DNA from: Burkholderiaceae bacterium
GTDB taxonomy: Bacteria > Pseudomonadota > Gammaproteobacteria > Burkholderiales > Burkholderiaceae
Direction of reading: 5' to 3'
DNA: 8,688 nt
NCBI GenBank assembly: GCA_023253905.1
Contig: JALREG010000028.1
Span: 1 to 8,688, forward strand
Notes under the pieces: model-generated
Databases searched by the model: none
The model's input: only the letters and a program-made list of their open reading frames with translations
What the model was told of the DNA's origin: nothing
Made by a program: the position numbers and the translations under genes
Shown here: positions 1-6,698 of the stretch, piece after piece
Position numbering within the stretch: the first letter of the stretch is position 1
Layout: every line of letters begins with the position of its first letter

Positions 1-446
1 GCTGGCGGGTGGATGCTCTGGTGCCCGGTGCCGACAACACCGATCGCTATGCCGAGGACTCACCGGTGCGGGTCGTGCTGGCTTTCGACGGTGATCGTCG
101 CAAGCTGCCGCTCCGTGATCAGTTGTTTTTCGAGCAGGCGAAACTGTTGAGTGGTGGCCAGGAAATGCCGTACGCCACGCTCATGTATATCTGGGAAAAC
201 CAGCAGCCGGTCGATGCCGTCATCACCAATCCTCATACCGCTCGGGTACGGAAGATTGTGGTCTCGAGTGGCGGCAACGGTGTGGGCACATGGCAGCGCT
301 ATCGTCGCAATTTCGTAGACGATTATCGGCGGGCGTTTGGGAGTGAGCCTGGCCGACTGATTGGCATCGCGATCCTCACCGACACCGATAACACCCGGCA
401 GCAGGTTTCTGCACAGTACGGGAAGATCCGCCTGCTTGAGCGCTGA
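1..446 (+). CDS. DUF3047 family protein, C-terminal part (5' end outside window)
   Basis: This is the C-terminal part of a DUF3047 protein. The frame is open to the left edge: Trp-Arg codons precede the GTG at position 9, so that GTG is internal rather than a start. About 147 residues are visible, ending at TGA 444-446. Recognisable family blocks are the VPGADN segment, the EDSPVRVVLAFDGD segment, a MPYATLMYIWEN block in the middle, an NPHT motif, and near the end a GRLIGIAILTDTDNT block followed by a YG pair. The biochemical role of DUF3047 is not known to me. Many members carry a signal peptide and are thought to be exported, but that end is missing here. The next gene starts 101 bp downstream on the same strand behind its own good Shine-Dalgarno, so operon membership is uncertain. 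The family call is from remembered motifs and is fairly secure; function is unknown. Confidence 0.8.
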   Translation, partial: WRVDALVPGADNTDRYAEDSPVRVVLAFDGDRRKLPLRDQLFFEQAKLLSGGQEMPYATLMYIWENQQPVDAVITNPHTARVRKIVVSSGGNGVGTWQRYRRNFVDDYRRAFGSEPGRLIGIAILTDTDNTRQQVSAQYGKIRLLER

Positions 447-535
447 TGAGTAACCCTAAGCTGAGCGTGGTGTTTTAAGGCTTGAGCGCGATGCTCCGCT
501 GAAATCCCGGTGGTTTACGTCAGTCGACAATAATC

Positions 536-540
536 AGGAG
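536..540 (+). promoter_or_regulatory. Ribosome binding site of the sugar dehydrogenase gene
   Basis: AGGAG lies 7 bases before the ATG at 548, which fixes that start. An AATAAT hexamer at 529-534 resembles a -10 box, but transcription from it would begin at about 541, after the Shine-Dalgarno, so I do not call it a promoter. I could not identify another convincing promoter in the 101-bp gap after the DUF3047 gene. Confidence 0.75.
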
Positions 541-547
541 ACCTCGC

Positions 548-1774
548 ATGTTCGCAAAGCTTTCAATTCGCCACACCGCAATAGCGGCCGCGCTGGCGCT
601 TTCCTCTTTACCCGTAGCGTATGCGCAGGCCCCTGCATCCGCTCCGCCGCCCGCCTGGAAGCAGGGCATGCCCGCGAGCATGGCGAACTCTCCGCTTGCG
701 CCGCTGGCGGGCAAGATGACCGTCACGCCGGCAAGCGACATCCCCATTGACCGGATCAAGCTGCCGCCCGGCTTCAAGGTAGAGGTCTGGGCCACAGGGC
801 TGCCTGGCGGTCGCGCGATGGCGCGTGGCGATGATGGAAAGATTTATGTGGGTACCCGCGCGATCGGGCGTGTGTACGAGGTCACCGATGCAGGCGGTCA
901 ACGCACGGTTCGGACCGTGGTCGACAAGCTGAACCAGCCGGCCGGCGTAGCCTTTCGTAACGGCTCGCTCTATGTGATGGCCATCGACAAGGCACTCCGT
1001 TTTGACGGCATTGAGAAGAACCCCGCAGCCGCGCCAGTTGACATGACAGCGGCCTTCAAACTGCCACCCCTTCCGCATCACAACTGGAAATACATTGCCT
1101 TCGGGCCCGACGGCAAGTTGTATGTGCCGTTTGGCGCACCCTGCAATATCTGTGAACTGCCTACGCCCGAATACGCGCAGATTCGCCGCTACAACCCCGA
1201 CGGTTCGGGCATGGAAGTAATCGCCACGGGTGTACGGAATTCAGTGGGCTTTGACTGGCACCCCGTCACGCGCGAGCTGTGGTTCAGCAACCATGGCCGC
1301 GACTGGATGGGCGACGACCTGCCCCACGACACGATGCATCGACTTGGGAAAACCGGGCAGCACTTTGGCTTTCCGCATTGCCATCAGGGTGACCTCCCCG
1401 ATACCGACGTGAAAAAAGACAACCCCTGTGGCGGTGTCGAGAAGCCTGTCGCGTTGATGGGCCCGCATGCAGCGACCATGGGTGTCACGTTCTACACCGG
1501 CAACATGTTCCCCGCGGAATACCGCAACGTCGCCTTCAACGCGCGCAAGGGCTCCTGGAACCGTACCAAGAAGATCGGCTATGACGTCGTCGTGATTCGA
1601 TCGAACCCGGATGGCAGCAACGCCAGGGTCGAGCCCTTCATGACTGGCTTCATGAACGAGGCGGACCAGAGTTTCTGGGGTCGTCCGGCATATCTGCTGC
1701 AAATGCCGGATGGTTCGATGCTGGTGTCCGACGAGCAACTGGGCGCGATCTATCGCGTCTCGTTCAGTCGTTGA
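548..1774 (+). CDS. Secreted PQQ-dependent sugar dehydrogenase (sorbosone dehydrogenase / soluble GDH-like beta-propeller)
   Basis: This 408-residue protein is a predicted periplasmic quinoprotein that oxidises an aldose, sorbosone or similar aldehyde using PQQ and calcium. Residues 1-26 form a signal peptide ending Ala-Tyr-Ala, followed by a Pro/Ala-rich linker. The propeller domain runs from about residue 70 (LPPGFKVEVWA) to 408. Features that match soluble glucose dehydrogenase by eye are His177-His178 at the catalytic His position, Arg230-Asn231 in GVRNSVGF at the PQQ/substrate site, an acidic HGRDWMGDD loop (249-257) at the calcium site, Lys334 in NARKGSW, and Arg379 in FWGRPAYL near the last blade. 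Cys199/Cys202 form CNIC with no following His, so this is not a heme site; with Cys278 and Cys294 they may form disulfides. The gene leads a tight cluster with a diheme cytochrome c and a PqqU-like receptor, which supports PQQ use. The substrate cannot be deduced from the sequence. The family call is strong; PQQ and calcium residues are alignments from memory. Confidence 0.87.
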   Translation: MFAKLSIRHTAIAAALALSSLPVAYAQAPASAPPPAWKQGMPASMANSPLAPLAGKMTVTPASDIPIDRIKLPPGFKVEVWATGLPGGRAMARGDDGKIYVGTRAIGRVYEVTDAGGQRTVRTVVDKLNQPAGVAFRNGSLYVMAIDKALRFDGIEKNPAAAPVDMTAAFKLPPLPHHNWKYIAFGPDGKLYVPFGAPCNICELPTPEYAQIRRYNPDGSGMEVIATGVRNSVGFDWHPVTRELWFSNHGRDWMGDDLPHDTMHRLGKTGQHFGFPHCHQGDLPDTDVKKDNPCGGVEKPVALMGPHAATMGVTFYTGNMFPAEYRNVAFNARKGSWNRTKKIGYDVVVIRSNPDGSNARVEPFMTGFMNEADQSFWGRPAYLLQMPDGSMLVSDEQLGAIYRVSFSR

Positions 1775-1781
1775 TCGGCGC

Positions 1782-2387
1782 TTGAGACTTAACGCAATCC
1801 TTGCGCGGCTTTTCGCGCTGGCGCTCGCGCTGGGAGCAATTCCCGGCGCGGGGCAGCTTCACGCTCAGGATCTGCCGGCGGGGCTGGCTGCAAGACTGGC
1901 CGCGTGTGGTGCGTGTCATGGTGTCGATGGCAACGCGCCTTTGCGGGATACGCCCTCGCTTGCTGGTCAACCAGTGGTTTTCCTTGAAAATCAGATGGTG
2001 CTGATCCGTGAGGGCATCCGAGAGATTGCGTTGATGAAGGGTGCCCTCGAAGGCGTTACCGATGCAGACATCACGGCGCTCGCGCGCCACTACGCGCGCC
2101 AGCCGCTCAAGCCCCCAGCGGCTTCGCGCGATGCAGCGTTGTTTGCGAAGGGTGAGAAGCTCGCCGAGCAGAACCGTTGCGGAAGCTGTCACCTGCCAAA
2201 TTACGTTGGCCGGGAGCAGATGCCCCGGCTCGCCGCGCAGCGCGAAGATTTCCTGCTGCATTCCATGCGCCAGTTTGCCGGCAACCAGGCGGTGGGGCGC
2301 GACACCTTGATGGCAGCGTCGCTCCACGGATTGAGCGATCCTGACCTGGTGGCGATCGCGCATTTCCTCTCCCGTATCGGGCCCTGA
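1782..2387 (+). CDS. Secreted diheme cytochrome c (c4-like), probable TTG start
   Basis: This is a predicted periplasmic electron carrier with two c-type hemes, probably accepting electrons from the dehydrogenase upstream. With the TTG at 1782 it has 201 residues: a signal peptide (1-29, Arg-rich start, hydrophobic core, cleavage near LHAQ) and then two similar domains. Heme 1 is CGACH at 42-46 with Met85 the likely sixth ligand. Heme 2 is CGSCH at 133-137 with Met177 as likely ligand. Each domain ends in an LxDxDxxxxAxxx-type helix, as in cytochrome c4 and related diheme subunits. No ATG gives a sensible signal peptide: the ATG at 1710 lies inside the preceding gene and would add 24 residues including two Cys. 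The TTG sits 7 bases after the preceding stop with only a weak Shine-Dalgarno, so translational coupling is likely. The following gene begins 5 bases after this stop. Product call is strong; the exact start is inferred. Confidence 0.85.
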   Translation: MRLNAILARLFALALALGAIPGAGQLHAQDLPAGLAARLAACGACHGVDGNAPLRDTPSLAGQPVVFLENQMVLIREGIREIALMKGALEGVTDADITALARHYARQPLKPPAASRDAALFAKGEKLAEQNRCGSCHLPNYVGREQMPRLAAQREDFLLHSMRQFAGNQAVGRDTLMAASLHGLSDPDLVAIAHFLSRIGP

Positions 2388-2392
2388 GCGCG

Positions 2393-4489
2393 ATGCCTGA
2401 TTCACGCTTGCGGCCTTATATTGCCGCCGCGCTGTGCCGCGTGGCGGTGGGGGCTGCAGCCTGTCTGGTTGTGCTCGACGGAGCCGCGCAGACGCTTGAA
2501 TCGGTGACTGTGCAGAGCGGCCGGCTTGAGCAGCGACAGTTCGATGCGCCGGCTTCGGTGCAATTGATCGATGAGGCGACCTTGCGTCGTGCGGGCCCGG
2601 CCATCAACCTGTCCGAAGCCCTCGCGCAGGCGCCGGGCGTGGTGGCGCTCAACCGCAACAACTATGCGCAGGATGTACAGATTTCGATTCGCGGCTTTGG
2701 CGCGCGAGCTGCGTTCGGGTTGCGTGGAATCCGTTTGCTGACCGATGGGATCCCTGCCTCAACCCCCGATGGGCAGGGGCAGGCGTCCACCGTTCATCTG
2801 CCTTCCGCGGGTCGCATCGAAGTGCTGAGCGGACCCCTGGCCCAGATCTACGGCAACGCCTCGGGCGGCGTGATCCAGACCTTCACACGCGACCCCGACG
2901 CGGTACCAACCGTATCGGCAGAAACGCTGGCTGGGTCCTTCGGGCTTCTCCGGAGCAACGTTCAGCTTACGGGGCGCTCGGGTACGGTGGGGCTGGTGGC
3001 TGACTACGGAGAGTTTTCGACCGACGGCTGGCGCGAGCACAGTGCGGCCAGACGTCGGCACTTTAACGGTGTGGTTGGCATGCAGCTCGCCACCGATACG
3101 CGGCTGCGCGTGGTGCTGAATGCGTTCGATATGCCGTATGCCCGCGATCCGCTCGGGCTTACCGCATCGCAGCTTGCCAATCCCCGTGCGGCGGGCACGA
3201 ACGCCCTGGCTGCGAATACCCGTAAGTCGGTCCGGCAGGACCAGGGCGGCTTGGTGCTGGAACATCGGTTCAGCCGTGATCTGCGGCTGCAGGCGCGGAC
3301 CTACGCCGGCACGCGTGAAAACCTGCAGTTCCAGGCCTCGAACACCTGGGTGGGCTTGGATCGTCAGTTCGATGGCGCAGGGCTGCAGCTCACCGGATTC
3401 GGGGCGCTTGGCAAGGCGATGACGCTCGATTGGGTTGTTGGCATTGACCACGACAACTCGGCCGAGCGGCGGCAGGGGGGTGCTGCGCTCTCGGGCCAAA
3501 AAGTTGGCGTGAACCGCAACGAAATGAATGATGCCGGTAACCGGGATGCGTTCGCGCAGGCCAATCTCCATCTGGGTGAGTCGTGGACGATCACCACCGG
3601 AGTGCGCCAGAGCGAAGTCCGGCTTGAAAGCCGCGATGACTACCTGACAGACGGCAATGGCTCGGGGGCCGTGCGATACCGTGCAACCAGTCCGGTGCTG
3701 GGGGCGACCTGGCACGCCTCGGAAACGCTCAATGTCTATGTGAACCAGGGGCGGGGCTTTGAGACCCCCACGCTTGCCGAAGCCGCGTACTCCATGCCGA
3801 GCGCGGGGGGGACGCCCGTTGGCCGGTTCAACCCGCTTCTGGCGGCACCGGTGAGCCATCACCTGGAAACGGGTCTCAAATGGCTGCCCGACCGTGCCAC
3901 CCGAGTGCAGGCTGCGCTGTTCCGGATTCGTACCGACAATGAACTGGTGGCAGCGCTCTCCTCGGGCGGGAGAACGGTATTCGCAAACGCGACCAGCACG
4001 TTGCGCGAAGGGGCTGAAGTGTCTGCCGACCGGCTCTGGGGGGCGTCGTGGCGAAGCCGATTTTCCTGGACCTGGATTGATGCGGTCTACGACCAGCCGT
4101 TTGGCCAGGTTGCCGCCGGGCGCGCAATGCCTGCCATTCCCTCCCAGATCGCTTTTGCGTCGCTCTTCTGGGCGCAGACGGGCTGGGCGCCCGCCAGCGC
4201 GCCCCCCCGTCCGGGACTGGAGGCCGGGCTTGAGTGGCATGCCCGATCGCGCCTGTGGGCCGATGATGTCAACACCGCGCCGGCGCCCGGATACGGTGTT
4301 TTCAACGCGCGTGCGCGACATCGCGTGCAGGCCGGACCGGTGATGGTGGAAATTTTTGCCGGGATCGACAATCTGACTGACCGTCAGACCATCGGGTCAG
4401 TGATTGTCAATCAGGCGCAGCGCCAGTATTACGAGCCTGGGCTGCCGAGGAGTGTGCTGCTCGGGCTGAACGCGAAGCTACCACTCTGA
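2393..4489 (+). CDS. pqqU: TonB-dependent outer-membrane receptor, PqqU (YncD)-like, predicted PQQ importer
   Basis: This 698-residue outer-membrane receptor should import a scarce ligand using TonB energy. An N-terminal signal peptide (about 1-33) is followed by a TonB-box-like LESVTVQ (35-41), a plug domain (about 45-165) and a 22-strand-type barrel to the C terminus. Blocks that recall E. coli YncD, now called PqqU because it imports PQQ, are NYAQDVQISIRGFGAR (90-105), GIRLLTDGIPASTPDGQGQ (112-130), IYGNASGGV (152-160), GRGFETPTL (about 453-461) and GSVIVNQAQRQYYEP near the C terminus. The match spans both plug and barrel, which is more than generic receptor similarity. The chain ends in Leu rather than the usual aromatic residue. 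The ATG is 5 bases after the cytochrome stop with no clear Shine-Dalgarno, suggesting coupling. Placement behind a PQQ-type dehydrogenase supports PQQ as ligand. The receptor class is near certain; the ligand is inference from remembered similarity and context. Confidence 0.9.
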   Translation: MPDSRLRPYIAAALCRVAVGAAACLVVLDGAAQTLESVTVQSGRLEQRQFDAPASVQLIDEATLRRAGPAINLSEALAQAPGVVALNRNNYAQDVQISIRGFGARAAFGLRGIRLLTDGIPASTPDGQGQASTVHLPSAGRIEVLSGPLAQIYGNASGGVIQTFTRDPDAVPTVSAETLAGSFGLLRSNVQLTGRSGTVGLVADYGEFSTDGWREHSAARRRHFNGVVGMQLATDTRLRVVLNAFDMPYARDPLGLTASQLANPRAAGTNALAANTRKSVRQDQGGLVLEHRFSRDLRLQARTYAGTRENLQFQASNTWVGLDRQFDGAGLQLTGFGALGKAMTLDWVVGIDHDNSAERRQGGAALSGQKVGVNRNEMNDAGNRDAFAQANLHLGESWTITTGVRQSEVRLESRDDYLTDGNGSGAVRYRATSPVLGATWHASETLNVYVNQGRGFETPTLAEAAYSMPSAGGTPVGRFNPLLAAPVSHHLETGLKWLPDRATRVQAALFRIRTDNELVAALSSGGRTVFANATSTLREGAEVSADRLWGASWRSRFSWTWIDAVYDQPFGQVAAGRAMPAIPSQIAFASLFWAQTGWAPASAPPRPGLEAGLEWHARSRLWADDVNTAPAPGYGVFNARARHRVQAGPVMVEIFAGIDNLTDRQTIGSVIVNQAQRQYYEPGLPRSVLLGLNAKLPL

Positions 4490-4521
4490 AAAATGGCCCG
4501 AGAGGCTGAGGTCATTCAATA

Positions 4522-4597
<76 letters not shown>

Positions 4598-4609
4598 GCC
4601 GAACCAAAA

Positions 4610-4618
4610 ATTATAGCA
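4610..4618 (-). promoter_or_regulatory. Extended -10 promoter element for tRNA-Thr
   Basis: On the minus strand the sequence TGCTATAAT is a perfect extended -10 (TGn plus TATAAT). The predicted transcription start is near 4603, about 6 bases before the mature tRNA 5' end at 4597, the usual geometry for a tRNA gene. No good -35 box is seen at the expected place (about 4632-4638), consistent with an extended -10 promoter. The element overlaps the last codons and the TAA stop (4611-4613) of the SDR gene. Confidence 0.6.
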
Positions 4619-5639
4619 AAGCAAGCAGTGCGTGGACGTCGGCGACCCGAAGGCGAAGCCGAAGTTCGCGCTTCATGCGGGTATTTGAAATTCGCCGTGA
4701 GTCGCGCATGAACGAAAGCATCATGGGACTTACGCGGGCAGCCACCTCGGCGCGGCTCATCCGCGGAGGTCTCGGCAGACCCGTCCCATCGGCCACGACA
4801 TCGAAGTAGTCGCCCATACGGAGATCGGTGTCGTCGCAGATGTTGAAGCTCCGGCCCCCACGAGCCCGGAACAGCGCGAGCCAGGCCGCATGGGCCAGAT
4901 CGTCAGCGTGAATGTGGTTGGTGTAGACGTCGTCCGCAGGGAGCAGCGCGGGTTGCCCTTGTCGCAACCGCTCAAGCGGCAGTCGGTCTTGGGCGTAAAT
5001 GCCGGGTGCCCGCAGAAGGGTCACCCGTGTGCCGGTGCGGCTGCCGAAGGCGCGCAGAGTCTGCTCGGCCGCCACGCGGCGCGCGGCGCGTGGGTTTGAA
5101 GGCTGCAGCGGGCGGGTTTCGTCGATTTGCGCGCCCGCGCAGTCGCCGTACACGCCGGTGGTGCTCACATACGAAAGGCGCGCCGATGCGCGGGCTGTTA
5201 CCCCCCTCGACCATGCTGCAGTCAGCCAGCGGGTGCGGCGATCGCCCGGTCCTTCGGCGGGCGGTGGCGCGAGGTGAACCATCCACCGTGACAGGGCCGA
5301 CAGGCGCGAGACGCTGCGGCGATCATCGAGGTCGCAGGCCAAGGCGATGGCGCCCGCCTCTCGGATGGCGGCAAGCTGCTCTGGTCGACGTGCGGTGGCA
5401 ATGATCCGAAGCCGGTTGGGTTGGCCGGCGCGCTGCGCGATCAGTCGAAGGCCAACATCGCCGCAGCCCACCACCACGAGCGTCGGACGGCGCAGACGTC
5501 GGGGCAGGACGCGCGAGACTGATGCGGAGCGCGCCGATGCTGCGTTGGCCGCCAACCGCCTTACCCGCGCCGACCGGTAGTCGGGCGATAATGCGGGCCG
5601 CGCGTTCAGGCGAACGATCCGAATCGAGTCAGAGACCAT
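4611..5639 (-). CDS. Atypical SDR, NAD(P)-dependent epimerase/dehydratase family (YeeZ-like)
   Basis: This is a predicted cytosolic NAD(P)-binding protein of up to 342 residues; its reaction is unknown. The Rossmann strand is LVVVGCGDVG, with the GxGxxG glycines at 58, 60 and 63. VHLAPPP (121-127) follows the fourth strand, YVSTTGVYGD (157-166) is the Ser/Thr block of extended SDRs, and NHIHADDLA (241-249) and FNICDD (265-270) are typical C-terminal blocks. A Tyr-x3-Lys pair is absent where expected: the segment reads NPRAARRVAAEQ (182-193). This fits the atypical SDRs related to E. coli YeeZ. The 53 residues before the first strand are Arg/Ala/Ser-rich and unlike the family, so the ATG at 5639 is probably too early. 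A TTG at 5555 (codon 29) or a still later non-ATG start is possible. That ATG overlaps the divergent reductase ATG at 5638. Family secure; start and substrate are not. Confidence 0.82.
   Translation of the reverse strand: MVSDSIRIVRLNARPALSPDYRSARVRRLAANAASARSASVSRVLPRRLRRPTLVVVGCGDVGLRLIAQRAGQPNRLRIIATARRPEQLAAIREAGAIALACDLDDRRSVSRLSALSRWMVHLAPPPAEGPGDRRTRWLTAAWSRGVTARASARLSYVSTTGVYGDCAGAQIDETRPLQPSNPRAARRVAAEQTLRAFGSRTGTRVTLLRAPGIYAQDRLPLERLRQGQPALLPADDVYTNHIHADDLAHAAWLALFRARGGRSFNICDDTDLRMGDYFDVVADGTGLPRPPRMSRAEVAARVSPMMLSFMRDSRRISNTRMKRELRLRLRVADVHALLALL
5587..5592 (+). promoter_or_regulatory. Candidate -10 box for the ferredoxin reductase gene
   Basis: GATAAT matches the -10 consensus at five of six positions and lies 45 bases before the ATG at 5638, a normal leader distance. 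No matching -35 is clear; TTACCC at 5561-5566 is weak and 20 bases away. It falls inside the long N-terminal extension of the divergent SDR reading frame, which fits the view that this extension is not coding. Weak evidence overall. Confidence 0.25.
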
Positions 5640-6681
5640 GAGCTTTAAAGTCAGCGTTCAACCCAGTGGCAAACAGTTTGAAGTGCAACCCGGCGAAGCC
5701 ATTCTTGCGGCAGCCCTGCGCCAGGATGTGATCCTTCCCTACGGTTGTCGTAATGGCGCCTGTGGCTCGTGCAAGGCGCAGGTGCTGGAAGGCGTGATCG
5801 AACAAGGGGCCCATTCTAGCGGGGCCATGAAGCCTGAGGAGGCCGAGCGCGGACAGGCGCTGCTTTGTTGCGCCACGGCTGCGAGCGACCTGACGCTTCA
5901 GTGTCGGGTGATTGCCGCCGCGGGCGACATTCCGATCCGCAAGATGCCTTGTCGGATTGCATCGATCGCCGAAGCAGCCCCCGATGTCCGTATCCTTCGC
6001 CTGCAGCTGCCCGCCAATGAGCGTCTGCAGTATCTGGCGGGCCAGTATGTGGAGCTCTTGCTGCGCGACGGCTCGCGACGCAGCTACTCCATGGCGAGTG
6101 CGCCGCATATCGCCGAGCAGGTTGAATTGCACATCCGCCATATGCCCGGCGGCAAGTTCACTGACGCGTTATTCGGTGTCACCCAGCCAAGCTTCAAAGA
6201 ACGCGACATCCTCCGCTTCGAAGGTCCGATGGGTACGTTTTTTCTGCGCGAAGATAGCGACGCGCCCATCGTGTTCGTGGCAAGTGGCACCGGTTTTGCG
6301 CCCATCAAGGCGATCATTGAACATGCCATTCACAAGAGCATCCGCCGGCCCATGACGCTTTATTGGGGCGGTCGCCGGCCACATGATCTTTACATGAACG
6401 CACTTTGCGAGCAGTGGGCGGCTGAGCTCCCCGACTTTCGGTATGTGCCGGTCGTGTCAGACGCTCTTCCTGAAGATCAGTGGGCTGGCCGGACCGGTTT
6501 CGTCCATCACGCTGTCATGGAGGATCTCCCGGATTTATCCGCGTACCAGGCCTATGCCTGCGGTGCACCGATCGTGGTGGATTCTGCGAGGCGGGACTTC
6601 ATCGCGCAGTGCGGTCTGCCAGACGACCAGTTCTTCGCTGACTCGTTCACCTCAGAAGCCGATCTGGCGGCAGCAAAATAA
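5638..6681 (+). CDS. Ferredoxin-NAD(P)H reductase with N-terminal 2Fe-2S domain (CDP-6-deoxy-3,4-glucoseen reductase-like)
   Basis: This 347-residue soluble electron-transfer flavoprotein would move electrons from NAD(P)H through FAD to a 2Fe-2S centre and then to a partner oxygenase, dehydrase or other acceptor. Residues 1-90 are a plant-type ferredoxin domain with cluster ligands Cys37, Cys42, Cys45 (GCRNGACGSC) and Cys77. About 100-200 is the FAD-binding domain with RSYS at 148-151. About 208-340 is the NAD domain, with GTGFAP at 217-222, LYWGGRRPHDLY further on and the C-terminal FFADSF block. The order Fd-FAD-NAD matches AscD/E3 and the reductase subunits of aromatic oxygenases. Betaproteobacterial copies are often named CDP-6-deoxyglucoseen reductase, but no deoxysugar or oxygenase gene is nearby, so the true partner is unknown. 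The Shine-Dalgarno is weak (a GAG/AGAGA stretch before the ATG). A convergent cytochrome gene follows across a hairpin-rich spacer. Confidence 0.9.
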   Translation: MSFKVSVQPSGKQFEVQPGEAILAAALRQDVILPYGCRNGACGSCKAQVLEGVIEQGAHSSGAMKPEEAERGQALLCCATAASDLTLQCRVIAAAGDIPIRKMPCRIASIAEAAPDVRILRLQLPANERLQYLAGQYVELLLRDGSRRSYSMASAPHIAEQVELHIRHMPGGKFTDALFGVTQPSFKERDILRFEGPMGTFFLREDSDAPIVFVASGTGFAPIKAIIEHAIHKSIRRPMTLYWGGRRPHDLYMNALCEQWAAELPDFRYVPVVSDALPEDQWAGRTGFVHHAVMEDLPDLSAYQAYACGAPIVVDSARRDFIAQCGLPDDQFFADSFTSEADLAAAK

Positions 6682-6698
6682 TCACCCGTAAAGAAATA

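Noticed and set aside
434..490. 10-bp direct repeat GCTTGAGCGC at 434-443 and 480-489
   Set aside because: Short, only two copies, one within coding sequence; compatible with chance in this base composition.
529..534. AATAAT as a -10 box for the dehydrogenase cluster
   Set aside because: The predicted transcription start would fall after the Shine-Dalgarno, leaving the gene without its ribosome binding site.
1142..1153. Cys-Asn-Ile-Cys in the sugar dehydrogenase as a heme c site
   Set aside because: The following residue is Glu, not His, so the CxxCH motif is not met.
1764..2405. 213-residue minus-strand frame opposite the diheme cytochrome
   Set aside because: Shadow frame; the plus strand encodes two heme sites and a signal peptide.
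2759..4321. 520-residue minus-strand reading frame opposite the receptor gene
   Set aside because: High GC content keeps the antisense frame open. The translation is Arg/Pro/Gly-rich with no recognisable domain, while the plus-strand frame has clear receptor motifs along its length.
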